Assembly (NCBI GenBank): GCA_003117195.1
Contig: BDSI01000097.1
Coordinates: forward strand, 249,031 to 313,030
Length of the DNA stretch: 64,000 nucleotides
Origin: Eudorina sp. 2006-703-Eu-15
Lineage: Eukaryota > Chlorophyta > Chlorophyceae > Chlamydomonadales > Volvocaceae
Reading direction: 5' to 3'
The notes beneath the pieces are model-generated. The model saw only the letters and a program-made list of their open reading frames with translations, was not told the origin of the DNA and did not search any database. Shown in pieces: positions 12,024-25,235 of the stretch. The position numbers and the translations under genes are program-made. The first letter of the stretch is position 1. Every line of letters starts with the position of its first letter.

Positions 12024-15000
12024 TCAGGCACGTTTGCTGAACAGCCCGACGATCCAGTCCACCCAGCGGTCCGTCATGCCTGCGAGTGGTCACGAAAAGG
12101 CACGGCGGCGGAGAGGCACAGATATTTGTCTTTTCTGTTCTTTCAGAAGACTGCTGCGGATTAAGATTACCGTAAGAAACAGGCCAAGGCCACAATGACA
12201 TAGCCGACAGTCAGATACTACTCGGCAACGCGCCGCATGTACGAGATTCGCACGTGGGCCCCGCCCCGCCCGGCGTCGACACCCATCCCGCCCCCCCCAC
12301 GGCGCCGCCCCGTCGTCCCCGCCCCGCCCGGCTCCGACACCCCCTCCTCGTCCCGTCCCGCCCCGACTGCCCCGAGGGCCCCACCCTGACGCCGCCACAC
12401 CACGCCCCGCCCCATCACCCCACCCCCGCCCCGCCTCACGTGTGATGGCGAAGGCACCGCCCACCACGGCGCAGATGCGCACGATGAAGTGCAGCAGCGA
12501 GGGCGGCCGCTCGTTTATGGTCACGACGATGGGCGACAGGTCGTAGTGCACGTCCAGCGCGGGCATGTAGCCGGGCTCCAGCGGCTGAGAGTACTCGGTG
12601 ACCGAGTACTGGTGCGTCTCGGTGACGCGGCCTGGCGGGGGTGGTGGTGGTGGTGAAGAAGGGGCGGGGCGGGGCGGGGAAAAACAAATCGGGGACATTT
12701 TTTCGCGATTTCGTCGTCTGTATTGACAAAGAGGGGGCACGGCGGGGCGGGGCGCACACATACACAGCGCGCGACGGCCAGCTGTGTCGCGCGTCGGGCG
12801 CCGGCGCGCCGATGGCTCACCCAGCCGGTTGAAGAACTCGGTGGGCACCACCTTGAGGAAGTACTTGAAGGTGTACAGTTTCTTCTTGACGGTGCGGACG
12901 TAGCCGTCCAGCGGGTTAAGCTGCCCGGGGTAGTGGGGGCCGAAGCCCAGGTGCTTGATCGAGTGCGACAGGTTCATGACCTGCGGGGAAGACAGTGCGG
13001 GCCGCGCAGTAGGGTCGGGTCGGGTCGCGCAGGAGAGTAGGGTCGCGATTGAAGTTGGGTCGCAGCAGGAGGGTCGCGACAGGCGGCCGAGGGAGTTGAG
13101 GGAGGGAAGGGCGGCCGGGGTCCGCGGCTGTGAAACTGGCAATCGCGCATGGCTTCGAGGGAATGGAAGGGAGACGGAGAGCCCGGGGCGGAGGCAGATT
13201 GGTTGCCGCCCAGGGTAGCAGCTGAAGCGTGTCGCGGGCATGGGTAAGGGACGCAGAATGCATATCCGAGGGCTGAGGCCGTCCACCACCACCATCACCA
13301 CCACCACCACCACCACCTGGATACCGCAAACCCCCGCACACCAAATCCAAATTCAACTTCAACGAACACGCTCGACTGGCAACACCCGCCGGCCCCGGCA
13401 AGGCCATTTCTCCGGCGGTCTGGACATAGGGATCCCTGTTACTGTGCCGTATTCCCGTTGGACCTTTGCTCCGTACACCGTATCCCGTTGGACCTTTGCT
13501 CCGTACACCGTATCCCGTTGGACCTTTGCTCCGTACACCGTATCCCGGTTGGACCTTTGCTCCGTACACCGTATCCCGGTTGGACCTTTGCTCCGTACAC
13601 CGTATCGCGTTGGACCTTTGCTCCGTACACCGTATCCCGGTTGGACCTTTGCTCCGTACACCGTATCCCGGTTGGACCTTTGCTCCATACACCGTATCCC
13701 GTTGGACCTTTGCTCCGTACACCGTATCCCGGTTGGACCTTTGCTCCGTACACCGTATCCCGGTTGGACCTTTGCTCCCGCATCAGCGCAGCTTCAACAT
13801 GTATGATGCCGCACACCCCTCAAGACCCCTTCACGGGAGCCGGCCACCATCCCAAACCCTGGCCCCATCCACGTGCCCACGCGCCCCCCTCGCCCCGCCC
13901 CCCACACACCTTGGGCATGTGGTGCGTCCCCAGCAGCTGCGGCAGCATTTGGAACACCATGTTCTGGTGGATGGACATGTGCAGCCGGCCCGCCACGCGC
14001 TTCACGTCTATGGTGCCGTACACGTGGCAGCCCTCGTGGTGGTCGGCCTCGTCCTCCATGTCCACCAGGTGCTGTGTGGGGGTTGCGGGGTTGCGGGGCA
14101 GGGGGGGAGAGGGGGGTACGGAGGTTAGGGGGGTGTAGGAAATTGGTAGACATATTCAAACTGCGCTGCTGCCAGCGCAAAGGTCCGGTGAAGAATCAAC
14201 TGAACCAGAATCTCCAGGGGTTGGGGGCTGAGGTTTAGAGTGGAAGCAGCCCAGGCACGGGGGGCAGACACGTGGAGGCTGCGCGGGTGCCAACAGAGCA
14301 AAACGCAGAGTGGGGCGGGTCACAGTGGTGGGTGGTGAGGCGTTGTAGCGGGGCTGCATTCGGGAGACGCAAGTGCGGACGTGCGCCGTTCGCGCCCGGG
14401 GCCTCCTCCCCTTAGGGTACCCCCTCTTGTCAGTCCCGCGCCCACGTGGGGCCATGACGCCGTCCCTAAAATGGTGTTGACGGCCACCGGTCATCGGCGG
14501 AAAGTGTCAGCGGACGCTGCGCCGTGACCGGCCGCCTCACCACCAGCCCCGGCCTCCGCAAGCCACCCTGCATCCCCCTCCCATCCTCTCAGCGCCCATG
14601 CAGTCCGCCACCCCTTGCCCATTCGCCCCCTATTGCCCGCCCACCCATCCAATGCGCCGCCTCGTCCTCCGCCCCGCTCAGCCAACCACGCCCACCTGCA
14701 CTTAGCCGCCATGGGTGCACAACATGGCATGGCATTCACCCTCGTGCTCAACCTGTCGCTCATCCCATCGAAGTCCCTTCCCCATGCCCCCCAAGGGCTT
14801 GTTTTCTCTTCTGGCCCCCTTCCCCAGAGGCGCGCACTGTCTCTGCAGGCCCCCGCCCCCTCAAAGGCGCGCACTGTCTCTGCAGGCCCCCGCCCCCTCA
14901 GAGGCGCGCACTGTCTCTGCAGGCCCCCGCCCCCTCAAAGGCGCGCACTGTCTCTGCAGGCCCCCGCCCCCTCAGAGGCGCGCACTGTCTCTGCAGGCCC

Positions 15001-17345
15001 CCGCCCCCTCAGAGGTGCGCACTGTCTCTGCAGGCCCCGCCCCCTCAAAGGCGCGCACTGTCTCTGCAGGCCCCCGCCCCCTCAGAGACGCGCACTGTCT
15101 CTGCAGGCCCCCGCCCCCTCAGAGGCGCGCACTGTCTCTGCAGGCCCCCTACCCCCTCAGAGACGCGCACTGTCTCTGCAGGCCCCCGCCCCCTCAGAGG
15201 CGCGCACTGTCTCTGCAGGCCCCCTACCCCCTTAAGGCGCGCACCTGCATGGCTTCCTGGATGTTGACCGACACGAGCTGCTCCGAGCCCGTGTCCATGA
15301 CCTGCTGGCTCTGCGGTGTGTGGTACTCGGCCTTCCCGATCTGCTTGCCAGACGCGTCCAGTCGCATCTTATGAATGTGCATGTGGTTCGCGTAGGAGGC
15401 GTCGCTCTCCGCCGTGCCCGAGATGTCCAACACATCGATGGACAGGACTGACGGGCGGAGGAGGGAAAGGGTGGCGGGGGCCGGGGTGCGGAGGAGGGGA
15501 AGGGGGCCGGAGGAAGAGGTATAGGAAAATTGATTATTCAAACTGCGCTGCTGCCAGCGCGAAGGTCCGGTGGGGGAAAGGGGGTGCGGAGGAGGGGAGG
15601 CGTGGCCCGCGGGCGGGGGGTTTGGAATTGGTAGACAATTCCAAACTGCGCTGCTGCCAGAGCGACGGTTCGAGCGGGCGGGGGGTTGTTAAGAGGTGGC
15701 GCGTGAGATAATGCAGGGAGCGTGAGCGACGGTATGTGTGGTGGTGGTTGCGAGCATGGGGGCGTGGGCGGATGTGGGTTTCGGTGCGGCGGGCGAGGCG
15801 AGGCGCGGGGGCGCGGGGGGAGAGGCGCGCAGTGCCCCCCGGGCAGCGCCCCCATCCCGAATCCCCCACTGGCCTCCCAGTTCCACCCGCCACGCTGGGT
15901 GCGTCTGGGCTGCGTCATCTACAGCCCCAGCCCCGCCGCCCGCACCACCACCACGACCACCAGGCTGTACCACCACCATCACCACCACCAACACCAGGCT
16001 GCACTACCAGCAGTTCGGACTGGCCGATCTCCAGCTCCATAGACTCCCAGTCACCTCTCCGCTGGCCCCTGCGGCCTTGACAGCCAACCTTGCAGAGACA
16101 GCCGACCTCCCAGAGACAGGCAGTCGTAGCCGTCCCGGCTGGCATACTTGTTTGGAGCAGCACACCACTGGATTTATCCACACTCGCCTTGCGTCTCTCC
16201 AGGTCTGTCCGCATCCGATACCAGGCGGTCGCGCCTCACCCAGGGCGGCCGGGGTCGCGTCTCATGCTCGTCTGTGTGAGCAACGTGCCCTTCCGCCGTC
16301 AAGCCACCTTCGTGCGACCGCGAACCCGCCCTGGAAGGCCCTATGGAAGGGTGTCTGCCGTCCCCTCACCTGGCTCCCTGCTTCTCTCCCGACGGGGTCT
16401 CTGTCCGGTCTGGCCCGGCCCGGCCCCTGTGTCCTCGGCCCTGCCCCCTTATCCATCCCCTACTCATATCACCCCCCTCCCCAAAACTCGTGCGCAGCGT
16501 GCAGGCATGCGTGCATGAATGCACGAACACCCCTTTCTGCCTCAGCCAGTAGCAGCCGCTCCACAGGATTGCGCCGAATGGCTCGACCTCGCCTCGGCAG
16601 TCAGGGGCGCCTCGCCTCGGCATTTCGGCGGGGTGATAGCCGTTCCGCTCCACTCCACACATGGTGCCGATCACAACCCAAATCGTGCTGGCAAATGACG
16701 CTGCTACTGCTAAGAGCCCAAGCTGTTCTGCCCTACGGAACGAGCCGGGAGACGCCTGCACAGGCCGCCGCTGACCCCCTGTGCAGGGGGGTTACTGTGT
16801 TGCAGCGTTCGGGGGGTAGGTGTTCGACCGCGACGTCACCGCAAAAGGAAGCCCCTCGGTGGACGCGAACAGGGCAAGTGTTGTAGCGACTGATACTCGG
16901 GTCTTGACCTACCCACCTACCCGCGCAAGGAACTGCCGGAAACGTTATGTCGATGTTGATCGTTAAGGCGTGCCTCCGCGCCAAGTCCACCGACAGCTGC
17001 GCGTTCAAGACGATAGCAAACAACGCATAGGATACATGAACGATCTAATGCTGGACGGTGTCCTAAAAAGCAAGGTACTTACCTTGGTGACCCGGTGCAA
17101 CCGGTAAAACGACTGCAGCTCATGGGTGAAAAGCACTGTCGCTAGTATGATCCCACAGAGAGTCACTGCATTTCCACCAGGACGAGGCACGATTGGGGGC
17201 TGAGGGATATGCTCGATCGAGCGCGACCGTCTCGAGAATTGGTGCCGCATACGAACTCCTCACCAAGCCCTCCATGAATCGTTTGTTGAATTAAGTGAGC
17301 TTCGGGCTTCACATATGCGCTTAGCGAACTAAGCTTGAGCTTCAT
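12024..17345 (-). CDS. ERV41/ERV46 (ERGIC2/3) family vesicle protein
   Basis: Eight exons in transcript order: 17345-17264, 17165-17083, 16996-16921, 15447-15245, 14071-13910, 12980-12821, 12631-12440, 12079-12024 (TGA). All phases agree and give 337 aa. Layout is typical: a short N-terminus, TM1 at about 28-45 (VTLCGIILATVLFTHEL), a luminal domain with INIDITFPAVPC, DVLDISG, GCHVYGTIDVKRVAG, LGFGPHYPGQLNPLDG and THQYSVTEYS, then TM2 at about 301-319 (LLHFIVRICAVVGGAFAIT) and a basic tail. Family members cycle between ER and Golgi in COPII vesicles as cargo receptors or assembly factors. It shares features of both Erv41 and Erv46, so I do not choose between them. Introns hold two minisatellites and three copies of repeat family C. 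It is divergent from the CPS gene. Confidence 0.9.
13444..13785. repeat. 30/31 bp minisatellite, about 11 units
   Basis: Units with the core gttggacctttgctccgtac repeat about 11 times in the ERV intron between exons 5 and 6. Insertion of one extra g in some units changes the period from 30 to 31. Confidence 0.9.
14145..14190 (-). repeat. Intronic motif family C, copy 1
   Basis: In gene sense it reads GGCAGCAGCGCAGTTTGAA followed by a TGTCTACC-type end. It lies 74 bp upstream of the 3' splice site of ERV exon 5. Confidence 0.75.
14830..15236. repeat. 37 bp minisatellite abutting an exon, about 11 units
   Basis: Units of ggcgcgcactgtctctgcag plus a ccccgccccctcaga-type part repeat about 11 times, ending a few bases from ERV exon 4. 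On the transcribed strand each unit carries GTGCGCGCC, which is identical to the genuine 5' splice site of that exon. Confidence 0.9.
15527..15672 (-). repeat. Intronic motif family C, copies 2 and 3
   Basis: Two copies about 100 bp apart (15527-15570 and 15629-15672), both in gene sense, in the ERV intron upstream of exon 4. The distance from its 3' splice site is about 80 and 180 bp. Confidence 0.75.
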
Positions 17346-17725
17346 CGTAGTAAGGCGACCTCAACAATACTGTGTCTACTTAGGTACTTATTATATGATG
17401 CCGTATGAAAATTGCACCTACTTTCAGAACACCCGAAAGTGAGCACAGACCCGGTGGTCAGTTACCAATAAAATAAGCTCGTCCTCTCCCAAAATGACAA
17501 CAACTTTACATCTCAAATGATGCCATGAATGATGGTCTCTGTCTCAGGGAGGGTTTTGGTCATGTTGTACGGCCAAAAAGTGCCAGGGCGTGTCGACAAT
17601 TGAAAGAGTTCACGCCTTGAAGAATGTACAACACGGTAGGGGAAGTGGGTTGTAAGAACCGCGTATATTGTTGTTCAGTGAGGTGCTTGCCTACTACCAA
17701 CGGAAAGTAGGGTCGCATCACAAAA
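17346..17725. promoter_or_regulatory. Shared divergent promoter region, ERV gene and CPS
   Basis: The 380 bp between the two start codons is clearly more AT-rich than the flanking exons and contains no repeat or open frame. Both genes must take their promoters and 5' UTRs from it. No TATA box or named element can be assigned with confidence. Confidence 0.6.
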
Positions 17726-20700
17726 ATGTCGGCCCAACTCCTATCGGGCGGCGTGAACGCGGGCCGGGTCCCGGCTCCCACCTCGCAACAACGTAATGCT
17801 GTGTTCGCGCGGCCCCTCTTCGTCGGCACAGCTGCCGAGCTCGGGCTCAAGCCCGCGGCGGCCGCGCGCAAGCAGGCGCAGCGGTCACGTGGGGCGCAGA
17901 CTGTGCGCTGCTCCGCCACCACCAGCGCCCTACCATGGCAGGCGGCGATGTCGGAGATTAAGAAGCGTCGTGATATCAACACTATTATGATTATCGGCGC
18001 CGGTCCTATCGTCATCGGTCAGGTAACGTGATGGCTAGGCTTTCTCCGGTCAGCGACCCTGTGAGTTCACGTTGATTGCAATCCCACAGGCTTGTGAGTT
18101 CGACTACTCGGGTACTCAAGCATGCAAGTCTCTCAAGTAAGTGCTGGTCGTGACCGAGACACTTGTGGAGTGGTCTCGTTGATCACAAGGGTTTCGCCTC
18201 GTGCTCTTGCAGGAAGGAGGGCTACCGCGTAATTCTTCTCAACTCCAACCCAGTAAGTTCTATGTATTGTTTTTGCGCCGTCTTCGTATCACTGCCGCCG
18301 ACCTGCAAGTGTGCGAGGGTTTCGGATGTGCAATTCGCCACTAACTTCTACTATCCTTCTTTGCAGGCCACCATCATGACGGATCCGGGCATGGCCGACC
18401 GTACCTATGTCGGTCCCATGACGCCGGAGCTGGCGGAGCAGATTTTGGCCAAGGTGCGTGTGCATGCGGCCACGGCCGTCTCCCTTGTTCATCCCAGTTG
18501 GTCAAACAATCAAACAACAGCTTCCGACTGACTCTTGGTCCTCCAATCATGTGCGTTCCGGCCGGATTGGAACCCGTAGGAGCGACCGGATGCCATCCTG
18601 CCCACCATGGGCGGCCAGACGGGTCTGAACCTTGCCAAGACCCTGGCTGAGGTGAGGTTTGCTGAGTGGGGTGGGGTGGTCAACTCGCTTTGCATCCGCC
18701 CAGCTCACCAGGCACATGGACGCGACACACAATGCCGTGCGCCTTGCGAGGGTTCTCCACGGAAAGGGCACTCGATGGTGTGGAGCAGGGCGGTGGGGCA
18801 GCGGTGCACAGCAGCGGTGCACCAAAGACGACGCCTAACCAACCGCCCAAGGGTGTTCAGATGTTGCACCGCTGCATGGGCCGGCGGTTGGGCCAGAGCC
18901 GGAATGTGGCGGGGCGAGGCCCGACATAACCTTCAAACTGTTTTAGAACGCATGACATGGTGGACCTTGGCCCCCCGCCTGGTCTCACGACTGCACGGTG
19001 TCCCCCGACAGCGGGGCGGGTGGTTCGCCGCCGCGCCGTGAGGCAGCGCCTGGGGTACCTGCCCATCCGGGATGCGGTCCCCACCGGTCGGCAGGGCCTC
19101 GAGGCTCAGCTGCAGGCCAGGCGGTGCAGCAGGGCTCCGGGCAGGGGCGTGCCGGAGATTGCAGACACGGCGGGATGGCGGCGGGGGTTCGTGTAGGGGC
19201 GCGGCGGGGGTGCGGTGATTCGTATCGTGGCTCTCGTAGCTTGGGGCTGGTGACCCGGCTCTCAGGTGTTTCTCTCACCTATCGTGCAATGCCACATGCA
19301 CTTGTGGCCTGTCCCTTGAACGCATCCAGTTAGGGGGCTTTCGTCCGAGGCCTTTGCAGTGGCTCGTGTCCTGCATGGTCCTGCAGTGGGTGCACCTCCC
19401 TGCATGCAGCAGTGACGGCGCACCGATTGCGGGGAGGGTGGGCACCTACCGTAACGGTATAGGTAAAGACCAAGGCCCCGGACACTAGCGTGGCGAGCGG
19501 CGTTGCCAGTGTTACATGGGACACGGAGCCTCGAGCCGTTGTCGTGGTGACAGTGCGGGAAACGGAGGAATCATGGCAGGGCCGCGCACTGCAATGTGCT
19601 GCCGCGCACTGGTGCGGCGGCCTGGGAATGGGCCGGATACGTTCATGGAGGAAAGTATGACGGGGCCATGGCCATGGACATGGACATGGGCATGGTGACC
19701 TGGTATGGACATGGGCATGGTGTCCTTAGTCCAGGGTTGGGGAGGCGGTCACACGGCGGCTGTAGGGTCTACATTGTGGCCTGGCAGGGGAGCAGGGGGA
19801 AAGGCCGGAAAGCGCTGTGTGGGGTTCGCGGCCTCGCCGTCGCGGATCGACAGTGTGCCCGTGCGGAGACAAGGGTCCTCCTTTTGACAGGGGTGGGTCC
19901 CAGTTGAACAGCGGCTGCCGCGTGTGGTGCTGTGGGGCACTGCGAGGTGCTGCCATGCGTTGATTCGGCAGGACAGTAAACGGCGCGCGCTGCCGGCGGC
20001 GACTGTCGTGTCGAATCAACGCATGACCAGCATGCATTCGGCGCCGTCAGCGCGCGCCGGCGCCGAATGCATGCTGTGCGGTGGCGGGGCCTACCAGGGA
20101 GAGCCCACTGTCCCCCGTTGCGTTGCGATCTTGGCGGGGAGGGCGCGAGAGACGCCACGCACGCGTCTGGCTGGCAGCCTCGCGCACGTGCGCATGTGCA
20201 GGGTGTCTGGCCACACCCTACGACATGAACCGTGGTGTTGTGGGGCCCGGTATTGCCCGGGGACATCGAGTACTGCTTGGGGCACCCCAAACCTCCCCAG
20301 ACCCAGAACGCAGCGGCGGCGGCGGGGGCGGCGACGGAGCGAATGCACCGACCCGCACCCCAGACGGCCGCCCCGTGTCGGCCACCGACCTTTTCCAACC
20401 ACGTAATAATATGTCGGGCGGGTCTCTTCAACGACGTGATATGCTCGCTCGGTCATGTGTGGTGCGCAGCGCGGCATCCTGGCCAAGTACGGCATCGAGC
20501 TTATCGGCGCCAAGCTGCCGTCCATTGACCGGGCTGAGGACCGCGAGCTGTTCAAGCAGTCGATGACGCGCATCGGCCTCAAGTGCGCCAAGTCGGGTGA
20601 GTCGTCGCGTCGGCAGGGGGTAAGGGTCAATAGGGTGTGCTCCGGCGGGTATGGGTGGCTAGGGCTTGTCGGCGGGGATGTGTGGCGGGCGAGGGTTTGT

Positions 20701-23700
20701 GTGCAGGGGTTGGTGCGACTGGGGGGTATGTCGGCAGGGCGCGGTTGGGTGAGATGTCGTTCGTACCCTATGCCGGCTCTCGCTGCGGCGCTCGCTGCCT
20801 GGTTGCGGATCTACTCGCCCGGAGCTGCAGCCTCCCCCGCCTCAAGCATAGAAGGCCTGGTTACTGAGCTGATGCGTAACTGCCAGCTCCCTCGGCCCTG
20901 ACCCACACGGTCTCTCCTTCTGTCCCCGGCCCGGATCAACACGGCCACCCCTCCTCCTCGCGCTTCTCTCCCGCCGCTCGCGTTCTCGCGTTCGCGACGC
21001 CCAGCCACTGCCACAACCCTCGAGGAGGCCCTGGCCATCGCGGCCGACATCGGCAAGTACCCGATCATCATCCGCCCGGCCTTCACGCTCGGCGGCACGG
21101 GCGGCGGCATCGCCTACAACATCGATGAGCTCAAGGAGATCGTGACGGGTGGCCTGGCGGCGTCCATGACGACGCAGGTGCTGGTGGAGCAGTCGCTGCT
21201 CGGCTGGAAGGAGTTCGAGCTCGAGGTACGCGCGTGCGCGTGCGCGTCGCGGACGTGTGGTGTCTTTAAAAAAGAAACACGTGTGTGTGTTGGTCGAGAA
21301 AACCAAGTTTAGTGGGTATTTGTGACACTGACACGTCACGACGCTGTGGTGGCGGTGGAACAGTGTCGAGACATTGGCTTCCTGCGGTGGTTCCGGAGCG
21401 GTTGGGAGGTTTGTATGTGGGCCAGGTCAGCGGTTGTACCGACCTAGTGGGCCTACGGATGTAGCCGTGTGTCTGGAAGCTCCACAATCTCCACTCTTGA
21501 GCCTGTGTCCTCCTCCTCCCCGTCATGCTCATGCTCGCTGCCGCCTTTTCAGTCGCATCGGCACTGCACCGTACCAAACCGTACTCTGCCGTACCTCGCC
21601 GTACCCCCGGACAGGTCATGCGTGACCTGAACGACAACTGCGTCATCGTTTGCTCCATTGAGAACGTGGACCCCATGGGTGTGCACACCGGTGAGGCGAG
21701 GGGGCGGGGATGGCCGAGGGGGTTTTGAGGGGTTCCAGCGAAGGTTCGGGGTTGGGAGCTTGGGACGGGATTAGGGGCGCGGCTTGTGGCGGGTTGGGAC
21801 GGGTTTTGACGCGCGGCTTGTGGGCTGGGTTGGGAATGGGAGCGTGGGTGGGGCGGGTGGGATGGGCGGGGTTGTGGGATGGCGTGTGGGCCGGCAAAGT
21901 GCCGGCCGACTTTGCGGGTTTTCAGGGCTGCGAGGGAGCCAGAGGGCGCGTACTTGTTGCAACCCGGCGGAGGATAGAACCTGGCGGTTGGCGAGGCTGG
22001 GGTGGGGGTGGGGGGAACCATTGGAGATGGGGTGGGCTTCCGCGGGGTGCGGGGTCGGCAGCGAGGTCCATTGTGACAGGCCCCGCCCGCAATGCATGAA
22101 AGGTGCCCTGTGGTGGGGAAGAGTGGGGCGGATGGAGGTGGTGGTGCCCTTGCTGACGAACTAGTGCAGAGAACACATGCACAACTCGGGGGGCGCGCAT
22201 CCGACTCAGTTTGACCATAAACACACACGCACACAACCGGCAACTGGCTTGGACCGGGCGGGTGTTCCTGATCAACGCTCTCCCTTGTTGAACGCACGAA
22301 GAGCGCGCCTGAGCAAGGACGCGAAGCGAAGAAGCCTCATTGCTCAGGACCCGCAGCGGAGGCCCCTGAATGCGCGCGCGCGCGCGCCGGTTCCTTCACC
22401 GCCGTCCTGACCCGCGTCTCCCGCTGGTCGCTGCCCCGCCGCCGCCGCGGGTGGTGGTCCCCGCAGGCGACTCGATCACTGTGGCGCCCTCCCAGACGCT
22501 GACGGACAAGGAGCTGCAGCGGCTGCGCGACGCCTCCATCGCCATCATCCGCGAGATGGGCGTCGAGTGCGGTGGCAGCAACGTGCAGATGGCCGTCAAC
22601 CCGGAGGTGCGTGGGGGCGCGTAGGTGTGTCGGTAAGTCCGTCGCGTCGGTGTGTCTGCGTCGGGGGTCGGTGTGGTCAAGGAGGAGAAATGAGCCGCGA
22701 GACAGAACAGATAACGAGCCGGACAGAAGCGTTGCCGAAGAGAAGAGAAACGGAATCCGAAATGTGTGTGTCGATAAAAACTGAAATGTGTGTGTTTTGA
22801 GTGTGCATGTGGGTATGCGGGTATATGGGTATATGGGTGACAACTCTCGGCAGCTATGGCCTCGTCCCGCTGGCGCGATGTGTTGTACGGACATGGTCTT
22901 GCCGTACCAGGGATGATCGTACCGTGTGTTGCCCCGTCGCAGGACGGCGAGATGGTCATCATCGAGATGAACCCGCGTGTCAGCCGCTCGTCCGCCCTGG
23001 CCTCCAAGGTGCGTACGGCAGGGTACGGCAGTTACGATGAATGAACTGGCGGTCAGGGGTTTAAAAAGAAACAGCCCAGACACACCCAGCCCGGCGACAA
23101 ATACTGGCGGTCAGGGGTGCACTAAGGGGTACCGCCGCCCTGCAAGCCTGCCCCACCGCCCCGCTGCCCCAGACACGTGCGGAGGTTACCGCATGGGTCA
23201 CGCTCCTGTCGTACAGTGTGCGACAGCGCCTGGAACCGACATCATGCCGCCCAGCTGTCAACCGAGCAACCTCTGCGGCAGGTGCCCGCCGATAATCTCC
23301 CCTGCCTGTCGACTGCACCCTTCAACCGCACCCCACAAACCCAAACTCCCCACAGCAGCTGCAACATGCGGACCGCCAGGTCCTAATGCCCGACATGTCC
23401 GCCATTCCCCGTCGAACCCTGTCCTGTTGCTGCCGCTGCCACGATATCGTATAGGTTTTCCGAGCTTGTGAGGAAAACCAGGGTTTTCTGCAATATACGA
23501 CAGACGAGCGTCTGTGGTTCTGGAGCCGGGTGGCTCCTGTTGGGACGCAGAAGCGTCAGTGTTTGGTACTTTTCGGAGATCATCGTAGCGCTACGGGCTG
23601 TGCTGGCGTTGGACTTTTTGTTGCGGCTGTGTGTTGGCCGTTTGTTATTGTCCATCGTCGGTGCGTCCTCGCCCTTCTCCGGCCCTGCATTGTTTATTAT

Positions 23701-25193
23701 CGCCCCGGTGGGGCTCTAGCGGTGTAATGGAGTCTTTGCAGAAAACGTCCTCTCTCCCAACCCCCAGGCTACCGGCTTCCCCATCGCCAAGATGGCGGCC
23801 AAGCTGGCGGTGGGCTACACGCTGGACCAGATCGCCAACGACATCACCCAGAAGACGCCCGCCTCGTTCGAGCCGTCGATTGACTACGTGGTCACCAAGG
23901 TGCCGCGCTTCGCCTTTGAGAAGTTCCCGGGTGAGCGTGGAGAGCGAGAATGCGTGAGGGAGGAGCAGGGGGGAGGAAGAAGCTTGGAAGGGGGGATTGG
24001 GGCAAGCTACCCTGACAGCTGCTACCCATTCGGTGACTTTCAAGAGATTTGATTTTTTGAGACATTTGCGGTTTCGTTGTCCTGGGGGGCAGCTGCCCTC
24101 GGCCGTCGGCCCGCTCACCCGTCCGCCCGCTCACCCGTCCGCCCGCCCGCCCGCCCTCCAGGCTCCAAGGCGGAGCTGACCACCATGATGAAGTCGGTGG
24201 GCGAGGTGATGGCCATCGGCCGCACGTGGCAGGAGAGCGTGCAAAAGGCGCTGCGCGGCATGGAGACGGGCTTGGACGGCTGGTCGCTGCCGAAGAACTA
24301 CAAGCGCCTGCCGAAGGACCAGCTCATGTACAAGCTGCGTGTGCCCAACCCAGACCGCCTGGTCATCCTGTACCAGGTGGGTCTGGGGGGTTGTTTTTAA
24401 CTAGGGAGAGGAAGGGAAGGGACGGTTGGGGCGGTTGGCATCAGGGTTCAGGGAGCGGCCATTTTGCGTTGGTTGCGTACCTGCCAGGCTCTGCCTTCGC
24501 CCATACCCTATACCAACCCGCCACTCCCCCGTCTGATGATTCACCTCTTCTCCTGACCGCCATCACGTCGGTGGCCGCCCCCCCTCCCCCGCTTCCACCA
24601 GGCCATGGAGGATGGCCTGTCGAACGCCGACCTGTTCGAGCTCACCAAGATCGACCCCTGGTGGCTGGCCCAGCTGCGTGAGATCTTCGACATCAGCCAG
24701 TGGCTCAAGGCCAAGAAGCTGGCGGATCTGACGGCGGAGGAGATGACGTGGCTCAAGCAGAAGGGCTTCTCGGACTCTTGCATCGGGCGCTACACGGGTG
24801 GGTGGGTGGATGGGTGGGTGGGTGGATGGGTGGGTGGGTGGGTGGATGGGTAGGGGCCTGCGGCGGGTTGAAAGGGTTGGCGGGCACGAGCGGGGGACGA
24901 ACGGCTGGAGGCGGGGTTTGCTGCAGGGCAGGGAATATTGGTCTGATGGATCCTTAGTCCGATGGATCCGATTAATCGTACTCGGCTGCCGTACTCCCCT
25001 TCCGTGCACAGGTAGCTCCATGATGGACGTCCGTGCGTTCCGCAAGACCCTGGGCGTGGTGCCCGCGTTCAAGCGCGTCGACACGTGTGCCGCCGAGTTC
25101 GAGGCGAACACGCCGTACATGTACAGCACGTACGACGGCAACTCGGAGTGCGCTCCCACCAACGAGCGCAAGGTGCTCATCCTGGGTGGCGGC

Positions 25194-25235
<42 letters not shown>

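Noticed and set aside
12090..13316. 408-codon minus-strand open frame
   Set aside because: It contains two true ERV exons but reads through their introns. Correct splice sites with matching phase break it up.
13444..15236. CRISPR-like arrays
   Set aside because: Units are directly adjacent with no unique spacers, so these are ordinary minisatellites in a nuclear gene.
14524..15267. Pro/Arg-rich 247-codon plus-strand frame
   Set aside because: Entirely encoded by the 37 bp minisatellite and lying antisense in an ERV intron.
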